NCBI GenBank assembly: GCA_050952065.1
Contig: JBMNKF010000001.1
Span: 1-64,000 of the forward strand
Direction of reading: 5' to 3'
Length of the DNA: 64,000 nt
DNA from: JAXGZG01 sp050952065
GTDB taxonomy: Bacteria > Bacillota > Sulfobacillia > Fermentithermobacillales > Fermentithermobacillaceae
A model generated the notes under the pieces. It worked only from the letters and a program-made list of their open reading frames with translations, ran no database searches and was not told the DNA's origin. Every line of letters begins with the position of its first letter. Position 1 is the stretch's first letter. Shown here piece by piece: positions 33,774-42,446 of this stretch. The position numbers and the translations under genes are program-made.

Positions 33774-34706
33774 TCACTGAGTGTACCTTGCTCTGATTCG
33801 CGGGTTTATGAACGCGTACAATAAGTCAACCACGAGCATAATCAGACAGAACAATACAGACAACAGCAATGTGGCAGCCAGCACGGCAGGAACGTCCTTC
33901 TGTCGTATCGATGTGACGATGTAAGTTCCCAGCCCCGGCATACCGAAAACAGTCTCGACTATGATAGCGCCCCCTAAAGACGCGCCGAAACTCATTCCCA
34001 TTGATGTGATGACTGGCAATAGCGCGTTCTTGAGGGCGTGCTTCCATATAACAGTCGCTTCGCTGGCTCCCTTGGCTCGGGCGGTGCGGATGTAATCCTG
34101 CCTTATGGTCTCAAGCATGGTTGAGCGAGTTAACCGCATTAATCCGGCTGCACCTCCGGCCGATAGGGTTGCCGTGGGAAGCACAAAACTCTTCCAGGTA
34201 TCAACGCCGCTTGAGGGTAGCCAGCCCAACCTCAAGGCGAAAACCATCATAAGCATCAGCCCAAACCAGAAACCGGGAATCGCCGCAAAAAACATGGCCA
34301 TTACCGTGAAGAGACTATCGACAAAAGAATACTGACGGATGGCCGACAAGATCCCCTGGGAAATGCCAAAAATCGAGCTAAGAGCGATGGAGCTTAGCGC
34401 CAGGTAGAAAGTTGTGGGAAAGCGTTGAAAGATCTCTTGGAACACAGGAGTCCTCGTTCTATACGAATTGCCGAAATCGAATCTAAGCACGATATCTCCC
34501 AGGTAGTTCAGGAACCGGATCGGAAACGGTTTGTCGTACCCCAAGGCTCGGTTCAATGCATCGATATCTTCTTTTGGCGCTGTCATGCCCAAGATCAGAG
34601 TGCCCGGATCCCCAGGTGTCAACGACATTATTGCGTATACAAGGAAAATGGCACCCAACAGCACGGGGATCGTGAGCAATAGACGCCTGAGCACATACCG
34701 GTACAT
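33774..34706 (-). CDS. dppB: dipeptide ABC transporter permease, DppB/OppB type
   Basis: First gene of the minus-strand operon, 310 residues. It starts MYRYVLRRLLLTIPVLLGAI, typical for DppB, and contains the EAA-type loop IRTARAKGASEATVIWKHAL. Six spans are visible. Together with DppC, DppD and DppF it forms the importer; a promoter is visible 40-75 bases upstream of the start. The likely substrate is di- or oligopeptides, though nickel and glycopeptide importers share the fold. Confidence 0.95.
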   Translation of the reverse strand: MYRYVLRRLLLTIPVLLGAIFLVYAIMSLTPGDPGTLILGMTAPKEDIDALNRALGYDKPFPIRFLNYLGDIVLRFDFGNSYRTRTPVFQEIFQRFPTTFYLALSSIALSSIFGISQGILSAIRQYSFVDSLFTVMAMFFAAIPGFWFGLMLMMVFALRLGWLPSSGVDTWKSFVLPTATLSAGGAAGLMRLTRSTMLETIRQDYIRTARAKGASEATVIWKHALKNALLPVITSMGMSFGASLGGAIIVETVFGMPGLGTYIVTSIRQKDVPAVLAATLLLSVLFCLIMLVVDLLYAFINPRIRARYTQ

Positions 34707-34747
34707 TACAGGGGGGCCCCCTCAAAAACGGTTCTGTATGGCTATTC

Positions 34748-34777
34748 ATTATATATTTCACGAGATCGATATTGCAA
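34748..34777 (-). promoter_or_regulatory. candidate promoter of the dpp operon
   Basis: On the minus strand TTGCAA (34777-34772) and TATAAT (34753-34748) are separated by 18 bases. It sits in the 150-base divergent region between dppB and the flavoprotein gene. Confidence 0.55.
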
Positions 34778-34857
34778 CATGAGGAGTTTCAAGATTATCA
34801 TCTATGAAAAGCAAATACCGGCCAAGAACCATATTTGGTGTGGAAAGGATTTGTCGA

Positions 34858-36786
34858 ATGCAGCGCGAGAGAGAGTGGCCGTATCCTTCTGAGATAGACC
34901 AAACTGAGACGCTGGCTTGTGATGTTCTGGTGTTAGGTGGCGGTGTTGCAGGATGTATGGCTGCAATCGCGGCTGCACGTCGAGGGCAAGAGGTGATATT
35001 GGTTGACAAAGGCGCTGTCAGACGAAGCGGTGCCGGCGGTTCCGGCTGCGATCACTGGGAATCTGCCGCTACCAACCCCTGCTCACGTGTAACCCCTGAG
35101 GAACTGCACAAGGCCATGATGGACGACAACGATGGCTATAACAATCCCATATCCCATTACATCGAATGCCGGGAAGGATGGGACCGGCTGCTGGACATCG
35201 AGAAAATGGGCGGAAAGATCCGCGATACCGAGGACGAGTTTGAAGGCGCCGATTTCCGGGATGACGCGACCAAGCTTATGTTCGCCTATGACTACCATGC
35301 CCGCTATACGCTGCGGGTATGGGGCACTACTTTCAAGCCTGCTATGGCCGACGAACTCAAGCGTCTGGGAGTAGTAGTGCTGGAGCGTGTCATGATCACC
35401 TCTCTCTTGACCAAAGATGGCAAACACGGGTCTGATTGTGTTGGAGCCACAGGATTCCATGCGCGTACGGGTAAGTTTTACGTGTTGCGGTCAAACGCCA
35501 CAGTGATGGCTATGTCCCGCCCCGCGCGGATTTGGCTGTTTTCCTCGGCCCATCCCGGCTTGTGTGAATTTCGACCGCTGCAGTGTGTGGGGGACGGTCA
35601 CGCCATGGGTTGGAGAATCGGCGCTGAATTCTGCATGATGGAGAAATCTGTTCGCGCTCAGTTTTCGGCCGCCGGTCGTTCGTACCCGCCGTATAGTACG
35701 GGAAATAACCATAATACGTGGTACCCCGCGACGTTAGTCGACGCTACCGGACGCGAGATCCCTTACGTCGATCGAGACGGTAACATCCTTTTGGACTTCA
35801 GAAGCCGTTGCTATCCTGCCAAAGGGCAAAAGTTTTTCTTGAAGGGCGGCAGCATCGAACAAGCCAAATACGAGTATGAGGGACCTGAGACGTTGCCCTA
35901 TGAGAAGCTAAAGACCATGGGTTACAAGCTTCCGTTTTACGCGGACCTGACCGCCATGCCGGAGCACGAGCGCAACGTCATATGGGGCATGATGGTGGGG
36001 CAGGAGGGCAAGACAAACGTTCCCGTATACAGAAATCTGAAGGAAGCGGGCTTCGATCCAACGAAGCATGTGCTGCAGTGTTACGGAGTGGGATGGATGA
36101 GCGCAGAATTCCTCCCACAAGAGCGCCAGCTTTTCGGATTGCCGGGCGGGTTCATGAATGACTGGCACCTAATGACCAACATTCCCGGTTTGTTTGTGGC
36201 CGGGGACTCTCTCTTTGCGTCCAACTGCTATGGCCACGCGGCAGCCACCGGTTATTATGCAGGCAGACATGCAGTTCGATTTGCTTCCGGGCGCAGTCTG
36301 CATGACGTTGACGAGCATCAAGTCCAACGGGAACGTCAGAGAGTATATGCGCCGCTTAGAAACAGAAGCGGTATTAGATGGAAAGAACTCAACGAAGCCA
36401 TCTGTAAGACCATGCAGAACTACTGTGGCGAATTGAAGGTGGATGAACTGCTGCGTGCCGGCTTAGTGCAGATTTCCCACTACGAGAAGGAAATCGTACC
36501 CCACACCGCAGCGTCCAACCCCCACGAACTGATGCGCCTCATGGAGGTGCAGGACATTCTCACTGTTGCCCAGCTGATATTGGAGGCATGTCTTGCGCGC
36601 AAGCAAGACTGCCCTAAACTGGAATTTTATCGGGCTGACGGTGACGGACAACCGCAGAAACCCTTCATTGTGATCCGCTACGACGGGGACAAGGCGGTAT
36701 CCCGTGAGGTACCGTTAGATTTTGCCGGAGATGTGAAGGAGAACTACGAGCTATATAACCAAGACTACATGAAGGAGATGGGTTAG
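34858..36786 (+). CDS. fumarate reductase/AprA-like flavoprotein
   Basis: About 642 residues of the FAD-dependent succinate dehydrogenase, fumarate reductase and adenylylsulfate reductase superfamily. The dinucleotide fold is VLGGGVAGCMAAIAAARRG, and the C-terminal FAD part reads NIPGLFVAGDSLFASNCYG with HAAATGYYAGRHA. I prefer ATG 34858 (MQREREWPYPSEID) with AAAGGA eight bases upstream over ATG 34804. The small two-cluster ferredoxin gene overlapping its stop is arranged as in AprA-AprB, but no sulfate-reduction genes are near. In this catabolic setting a reductase for an unsaturated acid, perhaps aromatic, is a reasonable guess, not shown. Confidence 0.85.
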   Translation: MQREREWPYPSEIDQTETLACDVLVLGGGVAGCMAAIAAARRGQEVILVDKGAVRRSGAGGSGCDHWESAATNPCSRVTPEELHKAMMDDNDGYNNPISHYIECREGWDRLLDIEKMGGKIRDTEDEFEGADFRDDATKLMFAYDYHARYTLRVWGTTFKPAMADELKRLGVVVLERVMITSLLTKDGKHGSDCVGATGFHARTGKFYVLRSNATVMAMSRPARIWLFSSAHPGLCEFRPLQCVGDGHAMGWRIGAEFCMMEKSVRAQFSAAGRSYPPYSTGNNHNTWYPATLVDATGREIPYVDRDGNILLDFRSRCYPAKGQKFFLKGGSIEQAKYEYEGPETLPYEKLKTMGYKLPFYADLTAMPEHERNVIWGMMVGQEGKTNVPVYRNLKEAGFDPTKHVLQCYGVGWMSAEFLPQERQLFGLPGGFMNDWHLMTNIPGLFVAGDSLFASNCYGHAAATGYYAGRHAVRFASGRSLHDVDEHQVQRERQRVYAPLRNRSGIRWKELNEAICKTMQNYCGELKVDELLRAGLVQISHYEKEIVPHTAASNPHELMRLMEVQDILTVAQLILEACLARKQDCPKLEFYRADGDGQPQKPFIVIRYDGDKAVSREVPLDFAGDVKENYELYNQDYMKEMG

Positions 36787-37079
36787 TGCAGGCGAAAAGT
36801 CAAATGGTTCTTGGAGAAACAAGGCCGGCAGAACCCCTGATCTTTGACTGCGACAAATGCATTGGCTGCAACCGGTGCCTGGAGGCGTGCCAGATCGACG
36901 TACTCATCCCGTCTCACAAGAAAGGTTCGCATCCCGTGTTGGCTTTTCCCGACGAATGCTGGTACTGCGGTTGCTGTGTGATGGAGTGTCCTACAGGCGC
37001 AATCAGTCTGCGCCATCCGTTAATGAACCAAGTCCGATGGGTAGAGAAGGCCAGTCTGGTTAACAAGGGGGTGAAATGA
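36786..37079 (+). CDS. AprB-like 2[4Fe-4S] ferredoxin subunit
   Basis: A 97-residue iron-sulfur protein with motifs CDKCIGCNRCLEACQ (residues 22-35) and CWYCGCCVMECPTGAI (58-73). It should pass electrons to or from the flavoprotein encoded just upstream; its GTG overlaps that stop. The second motif with CGCCxxxCP resembles AprB. No membrane anchor is visible, so the pair is probably soluble. Confidence 0.9.
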   Translation: MQAKSQMVLGETRPAEPLIFDCDKCIGCNRCLEACQIDVLIPSHKKGSHPVLAFPDECWYCGCCVMECPTGAISLRHPLMNQVRWVEKASLVNKGVK

Positions 37080-37080
37080 A

Positions 37081-38088
37081 CTGGAACTACTTAGAGAACT
37101 GACCCAGGCGTGGGGTGTTTCTGGCCGAGAAAAGGCTGTTCGCGCCATTATTCAACGAGAATTGACGGGGCACGTTGATGAGATGATGGTTGACCCCCTT
37201 GGCAACCTGATCGCGCTGAAGCGCGGTAAGGGCGGCGGGAAGAGGATCATGTTGGCTGCCCATATGGACGAAATCGGAGCTCAGGTGAGGCGCATAGAGT
37301 CGGACGGTCGGATATCCCTGGCCAGAGTAGGGTGGCTTTGGACAGCCTCGATGTACAACGACAAGGTCTTGTTTCAAAACGGAACCATCGGCGTCGTGGG
37401 CTGCAACTGCCCTGTTGAAGAGGCCAAGAACGACATATCAAAGCTGTATGTGGACATCGGTTGCACAAGCAAGGAAGACGCCGAGAAATTTGTAAAAGTG
37501 GGCGACTATTGCGCGCTTGTAGGCCCCTACTACGAACTGAAGAATGACTGCGTTACGGCCAAATCCTTGGATGATCGCGTAGGGTGCTATCTACTTATCG
37601 AGGCCGCGAAGGGAAACGACGGAAACCGCAAGAACGACGTGTACTACGTTTTTACGGTGCAAGAAGAGGTCGGGTGCCGCGGTTCAAAGGTGGCCGCTGA
37701 GCGCATCGATCCCGATATCGGTATCTCAGTGGATGTTACTCCAGACCACAAGTATCCTTGCGACCTAACGGGCGCCAATGAGGTTGGGGCAGGGGTAGGA
37801 GTGAAAATCGGCGATCCATCCGCCATGCTGGACGAGTACTTGGTTGACGCAATGCTGGAGTGTTGCGAAAAGAACAACATCAAATATCAGCGCGATGTAA
37901 TGGATCGCGGCGGTACCGACGCGTCCGGCATGAACCGTTCTGGTTGCGGAGTGCGTGTGGCCGGTATCTCTATCGTCACCAGGTACCCACACAGTCAGAG
38001 TGCAGTTGTCTCCCTGAGAGATGTGAGAGAGGCGACCCGGCTTTTGGATTTGTACACGGCTTTGGATTTCCAGTTTGAGGACAATTAA
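37081..38088 (+). CDS. M42-family aminopeptidase, start codon abnormal
   Basis: A metal-dependent aminopeptidase of the M42 (glutamyl aminopeptidase/endoglucanase M) family, about 335 residues. Metal and catalytic motifs are AAHMDEIGAQVRR, AKSLDDRVGCYLL, VQEEVGCRGSK, SVDVTPDH and RYPHSQSAV. Homology reaches back to ELLRELTQAWGVSGREKA, but that part has no normal start in frame: an ATG at 37076 with AAGGGGGTG before it is one base out of phase. Either a CTG at 37081 is used, a base is missing after ATGAA, or only a shorter TTG-started form (37162, 308 residues) is made. It would finish peptide breakdown after import by Dpp. Confidence 0.85.
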   Translation: MELLRELTQAWGVSGREKAVRAIIQRELTGHVDEMMVDPLGNLIALKRGKGGGKRIMLAAHMDEIGAQVRRIESDGRISLARVGWLWTASMYNDKVLFQNGTIGVVGCNCPVEEAKNDISKLYVDIGCTSKEDAEKFVKVGDYCALVGPYYELKNDCVTAKSLDDRVGCYLLIEAAKGNDGNRKNDVYYVFTVQEEVGCRGSKVAAERIDPDIGISVDVTPDHKYPCDLTGANEVGAGVGVKIGDPSAMLDEYLVDAMLECCEKNNIKYQRDVMDRGGTDASGMNRSGCGVRVAGISIVTRYPHSQSAVVSLRDVREATRLLDLYTALDFQFEDN

Positions 38089-38117
38089 TACTGAACATCG
38101 AGAGGAGACGAGTACAA

Positions 38118-39644
38118 GTGGGCAAAAGGCATCTAATGCTGCTGCTGGTGGCGGCCATGGTTCTGACGGCCTTCGCAGGTTGCTCAACAGGCCCCGCCCC
38201 TTCGGGCCCGTCTGGCGAGGAACCTAAGGAGACAGAGCTGGTCATCGCTATTAAAGCGGACGTCAGTACGCTGCATCCCAGCGATCACAGGACTACGTCC
38301 GAGATAGACGTGGAGACACAGATATACGACACTCTGTACAAGGTTAGTCGCGAAGGGAAAACTCCTGAACCACGACTTGCGACTTCCTATGAGATCGGCA
38401 GCGATGGCATGACTTACACGTTCCATCTCAGAGAGGACGCCACATTCCACGACGGCACGCCTGTCAAAGCCAGCGATGTAGTGTTCTCAGCCAAGCTGTA
38501 CGAGCAGTCTATCTACCAGAACGCCACCGTTGCCGGCATGGAAAGCGTGGAGGCTACAGACGATTACACTGTGGTTTTCAAGACATCGTCAGTCTACACA
38601 CCGTTCCTAGAGTCGATTATGGGAATGCACGTGGCTTCCGAAGCCTACTACAATTCGGTCGATGACGAAACCTTCGCCATGAGGCCTTTGGGCAGCGGCC
38701 CGTACAAGTTCGTAGACCGTGAGGTAGGCAACAAGATTGTCCTTGAGGCTTACGAAGATTACTACTTGGGCGAGGCCCCTATAAAGAAGGTCATCTATAG
38801 GGTTATCCCAGACGACACAACTATCGCAGTAGGGTTGCAGACCGGGGAGATAGACTTCGCCGAGATAGCCGAGTCCAGTTACGCCACTCTTGAGGGTAAA
38901 GAGGGCGTGACTATTGACAAGTTCAATATGTCACGCTTCGGGTTCATTTCGGTCAACCATGAGAAGTATCCTTTCAGCGAGGTTAAGTTCCGCCAAGCTA
39001 TCGCCTATGCCATTGATAGGGAGAAGATGGTAGAAGTAGCCCTCGATGGTTTCGGCACAGTCAACTCCAACATTTTGAGCCCTCTTCGTTTCGGGTATTC
39101 CGAGGACCAACCCAAATACACCTATGACCCAGAACGAGCCAAGGAACTGCTCCGTGAGTGCGGCATCGAGACCCCTTACGATTTGGGTGTCATGTACATC
39201 TCAGAGGCCTTTTCTACTCAAGCTCAGTTGGTGCAAAGCGACCTTGAAGCCATCGGGCTCAACACCACGATCGAGATTCTTGAAGCCAATGCGTACTATG
39301 CCAAACTGATGGGCGGCGAGTGCGGCATCTCGGTTCTGGCAATGACGCTGGAGGGCAACACTCAAGAATACTCCTTGGCATTCTTGCCTCAATACATAGG
39401 CGGGGCCAATAACGCTCGTTACAAGAACGATCAGGTGACGCAATGGTTTGAAGATGCCGTCAAAGCAGTTGATGAGGACGAACGCTTCGAGATTTACGAC
39501 AAGATCTTTACAAAGGTACAGGAAGATGCCGTCTATATTGTTCTTTACAACAGCATAGGCCTGTATGCCTACAACTCGAACCTGCAGTGTCACGAATTCG
39601 AACTAGAGGGCGCGTACCATGTTAGAGAGTTCTCATGGAAATAG
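38118..39644 (+). CDS. dppA: peptide ABC transporter substrate-binding lipoprotein (SBP family 5)
   Basis: An extracellular solute-binding protein, 508 residues. A signal peptide with lipobox TAFAGC (modified C22) tethers it to the membrane. The SBP_bac_5 body contains ATFHDGTPVKASDVVFSAKL and REVGNKIVLEAYEDYYLG. Start GTG 38118 follows GAGAGGAGACG. It is the most likely binding partner of DppBCDF encoded on the other strand 3.4 kb away. Peptide type cannot be read from sequence. Confidence 0.93.
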   Translation: MGKRHLMLLLVAAMVLTAFAGCSTGPAPSGPSGEEPKETELVIAIKADVSTLHPSDHRTTSEIDVETQIYDTLYKVSREGKTPEPRLATSYEIGSDGMTYTFHLREDATFHDGTPVKASDVVFSAKLYEQSIYQNATVAGMESVEATDDYTVVFKTSSVYTPFLESIMGMHVASEAYYNSVDDETFAMRPLGSGPYKFVDREVGNKIVLEAYEDYYLGEAPIKKVIYRVIPDDTTIAVGLQTGEIDFAEIAESSYATLEGKEGVTIDKFNMSRFGFISVNHEKYPFSEVKFRQAIAYAIDREKMVEVALDGFGTVNSNILSPLRFGYSEDQPKYTYDPERAKELLRECGIETPYDLGVMYISEAFSTQAQLVQSDLEAIGLNTTIEILEANAYYAKLMGGECGISVLAMTLEGNTQEYSLAFLPQYIGGANNARYKNDQVTQWFEDAVKAVDEDERFEIYDKIFTKVQEDAVYIVLYNSIGLYAYNSNLQCHEFELEGAYHVREFSWK

Positions 39645-39702
39645 GCGAACGCCCCAATTATTGTGTTAGGCCGGCAAGGCAGGACGAAGGAGGTAACGAC
39701 AC

Positions 39703-40938
39703 ATGCAAAGCACATTGTTTCGCGGTGCTGAGGTGCTTTCTCTCAAGACAGGACGTTATGCTCACCGAATGGACGTGTTAGTTGAGGATGGAAGCATCGC
39801 AGGTATCGGGCGAAACCTTGACTCCGCTGATGCTTGTGTCGTTGAGTGCGAGGGACGGTACCTGATGCCGTCCCTCATTGACGCTCACATTCACATAGTA
39901 CGAGAGGAAATGGGACTTCAGTGCATTGCCTGCGGAGTAACATCTGTACGACATCTGAGCGGTGGCGAAGGCGTGGCCAGATATGCTCGGGAAATTCGCG
40001 CAGGCAGGAGAGTTGGTCCGTACATCTTTGCCTCCGGTCCCATTGTGGATGGCGCTAAAGCCGAACACAGGATGCCCACCCATGTGTATGTGGATGGGCC
40101 TGAAGAGGCCGCGCAGGCAGTTCGCGACACTGTGGAGGCTGGTTGGCTTTGGGCTAAGGCATATGCATCTATGACTCGTGAGGAGTTTGAGAGTTTCCTT
40201 GGCGAGGCGAAGCGCCTCGATATAAAGGTTTCCGGTCATATGAGCTATTTTGTGGAACCGAAAGTACTGGTAGATTTGGGTTACGCTTGTTGCGAACACT
40301 CAAGCAGCCTGCCAAAGAACGATTGCGACATAGACCTCATAGCCGATGCAGGTATGTGGTTCTGTCCCACGCAGTTGGTTTGTGAGACGCTTCCGGACTA
40401 CGTGTGGAAAGGAAAACACCTTTCCGAGGCTGTGGGTTACGAGTACTTGTCCAACGCCTCAAAGCAATACTGGGAAGAGCGAAACAAGGAGATCATCGAA
40501 GGGTACAAGAAGCGAGGGCTCAAACCGGATATCAATGTTATCATTGCCCGCGGACGCCGATTCATGGAGCGTTCAGAGAGGTACCTGGCGGGCAGCGATG
40601 CCATGTATCCGGGCGTAGTCGCGGGTTTTGGGCTGCACGAGGAGCTTCGGAAACTGGTGGATCTCTACGGGCTCAGTCCCCTAGATGCTCTGCGCTCAGC
40701 CACAGTCAAACCCGCTGAGTACATGGGACTTTCCGCCTGCAAGGGGCAAGTCTTGCCGGGGATGGATGCAGACCTATTGCTGCTTGACAGCGATCCGCTG
40801 GAGGACATCAGTAACACGCTTTCGATCCATGGGGTAATGCAGGGTGGGAACTTCTACGATCGCCGGCAACTAGATAGTATGCTGGAGGAACTCAAGAACC
40901 CTGAACGAGTGTTTGAAGAGTTTGAGCCCATGTTCTAA
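39703..40938 (+). CDS. amidohydrolase-superfamily metallo-hydrolase
   Basis: A 411-residue amidohydrolase (imidazolonepropionase/prolidase-like group). Metal ligands are visible: H62 and H64 in LIDAHIHIV, a lysine in WLWAKAYASM likely to be carboxylated, histidines in KVSGHMSYF and CCEHSSSL, and the aspartate in LAGSDAMYPG. The N-terminal beta segment (LFRGAEVLSLKTGR) and the closing GQVLPGMDADLLLLDSDPLE are typical. The reaction could be hydrolysis of a cyclic amide or of a dipeptide such as Xaa-Pro. Ribosome site AGGAGG. It lies next to the peptide importer, supporting a peptide-derived substrate. Confidence 0.88.
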   Translation: MQSTLFRGAEVLSLKTGRYAHRMDVLVEDGSIAGIGRNLDSADACVVECEGRYLMPSLIDAHIHIVREEMGLQCIACGVTSVRHLSGGEGVARYAREIRAGRRVGPYIFASGPIVDGAKAEHRMPTHVYVDGPEEAAQAVRDTVEAGWLWAKAYASMTREEFESFLGEAKRLDIKVSGHMSYFVEPKVLVDLGYACCEHSSSLPKNDCDIDLIADAGMWFCPTQLVCETLPDYVWKGKHLSEAVGYEYLSNASKQYWEERNKEIIEGYKKRGLKPDINVIIARGRRFMERSERYLAGSDAMYPGVVAGFGLHEELRKLVDLYGLSPLDALRSATVKPAEYMGLSACKGQVLPGMDADLLLLDSDPLEDISNTLSIHGVMQGGNFYDRRQLDSMLEELKNPERVFEEFEPMF

Positions 40939-40954
40939 GAGCTTTCGGTTTACG

Positions 40955-41611
40955 TCATTTCTTCATAGCCGTGATGGCGCGGTGCATGTTATCCCTCATG
41001 TGGCGTCGCATCCGTTTCACGGCTTCTTCTATGTCGCCCGCGGCTATGGATTCGTAGATGCGCTTGTGATCACTGTTAAGTGTGTCTAAATGCTCTGTAA
41101 GGTGCTGGTATGTATTGGTGAGCAGGGTCACTTGAGCTCTAAGCTTCCTGGCCGCCGCGGTCAGACGGGAGTTGTTGGCGTACTTGTAAAGGACCAGGTG
41201 GAACTGGTCTGAATAGTTTAGCCAGGCGTCTAGATCATTGTTGGCGATAGCTTCATCGGAGCTACTGATGATTTCACCGAGCTCTTCGAGTAGGGTTTGG
41301 CGTGATGTACCGAGGTAAGCGTACTCTAGAGCGAGGCAGTCCAGATCTCCAAGCAGTTGAAACAATTCGCGGGCATCGTTTTCGGACAGTTGGACAACGC
41401 GGACACCCACGTTGGAGTAATACGTTACCAGTTCATCTTCGACCAACCGAGTCAAGGCCTCTCGAATGGGTGTGTGACTGATACCGAAGCGTTCTCGCAG
41501 CCCTTGCAGCCTGAGTTGGGTGCCACTGGGAATCTGCTGAGTGAGGATGTCATTGCGCAAGACAGCATAGATCTGTTCGGAGAGAGTCTGTTTGTTGATT
41601 AATTCCTTCAT
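40955..41611 (-). CDS. GntR-family regulator with FCD domain, 1
   Basis: A 218-residue repressor: winged helix (LSEQIYAVLRNDILTQQIPS, then GLRERFGISHTPIREALTRL) and an all-helical FCD ligand domain with metal-type histidines (DQFHLVLYKYANN and DHKRIYESIAAGD). Such proteins sense organic or amino acids. The start follows GGAGGTG. It lies tail to tail with the amidohydrolase gene and 46 bases downstream of a second regulator of the same family, so the pair may be one operon. Confidence 0.93.
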   Translation of the reverse strand: MKELINKQTLSEQIYAVLRNDILTQQIPSGTQLRLQGLRERFGISHTPIREALTRLVEDELVTYYSNVGVRVVQLSENDARELFQLLGDLDCLALEYAYLGTSRQTLLEELGEIISSSDEAIANNDLDAWLNYSDQFHLVLYKYANNSRLTAAARKLRAQVTLLTNTYQHLTEHLDTLNSDHKRIYESIAAGDIEEAVKRMRRHMRDNMHRAITAMKK

Positions 41612-41656
41612 GTACTGCCACCTCCAATCGTCTCAACGCACTATTTGGTCTTCGAA

Positions 41657-42298
41657 TCACTTGAGAGTCAGAGCCAACGTGGCCTCGGCGGACCTATAGT
41701 GTTTTGACATGTACGAGCACGCCGATTCAATGTCGCCGGATGAATACGCTTCACATATTAGCCGGTGCTCCTTTACAGATAGTCTCCGGGTATCCTGAAC
41801 TCTGTGGTAACACCTGACAAGCATCTCATGGAGTATGTAGTATTGCATGTAGACATTGCGCAGTTCTCTGTTCTTGGCGTAATCGAAGAAGGCCTTGTGA
41901 AACTCGCGATCATAGGCGTAGTATGTTTCGTTTCTTACGCTCTCTTCCTGTTTGCCAAGTATGTGCAGAAGACAGACGCCCACTTCGCTTACATCGGACC
42001 GTTGTGCGCTCAGACGAATAGCACTTACGCTTAGCATTGAAAGCATTTCGTTGATCTCCAGGGCATGATCGAGATCGAAATTTTTAACCCTAGCTCCGGT
42101 TCTCGTGGGGTATTCTACAAGACCGTCTCTATGAAGATGAAATATGGCGTCCCGAACAGGGGTTGAACTTACACCGTACCGGCTCTGTAAGTCGCGGTTT
42201 GTCAATTTCTCCCCAAAAACGATGTCTTGTGTGAGAATTCTATGCTTTAGGTCCTCATAGATTTGCTCGCTTAAGGACTTTTTCACTATTTCGGTCAT
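41657..42298 (-). CDS. GntR-family regulator with FCD domain, 2
   Basis: A 213-residue FCD regulator. The start MTEIVKKSLSEQIYEDLKHR at 42298 is chosen because CGGAGG precedes it; the longer frame to 42355 lacks a site. The winged helix reads DLQSRYGVSSTPVRDAIFHL, and the FCD part has the histidine contexts YDREFHKAFFDYAKN and VKEHRLICEAYSSGD. It is transcribed divergently from the tyrosine phenol-lyase gene and is the natural candidate to control it. It is related to regulator 1 but clearly not a recent copy. Confidence 0.93.
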   Translation of the reverse strand: MTEIVKKSLSEQIYEDLKHRILTQDIVFGEKLTNRDLQSRYGVSSTPVRDAIFHLHRDGLVEYPTRTGARVKNFDLDHALEINEMLSMLSVSAIRLSAQRSDVSEVGVCLLHILGKQEESVRNETYYAYDREFHKAFFDYAKNRELRNVYMQYYILHEMLVRCYHRVQDTRRLSVKEHRLICEAYSSGDIESACSYMSKHYRSAEATLALTLK

Positions 42299-42366
42299 GT
42301 TTTTCCTCCGTGAGCGGCTAGGACACTCTTGCTGAAGCATCGTTATGATATTCATTTTGGCTCATA

Positions 42367-42396
42367 TTGACAAGGGTTTGACCGGCCAATTACGAT
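42367..42396 (+). promoter_or_regulatory. candidate promoter of the tyrosine phenol-lyase gene
   Basis: TTGACA (42367-42372) and TACGAT (42391-42396) with an 18-base spacer. Just downstream, GTGTGATGCATGTTGCAC (42399-42416) is an imperfect palindrome around ATGCAT that could be a GntR operator. Confidence 0.5.
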
Positions 42397-42446
42397 CTTG
42401 TGTGATGCATGTTGCACCACCATCAAATGAGTGAGGGGTGTTCCTT

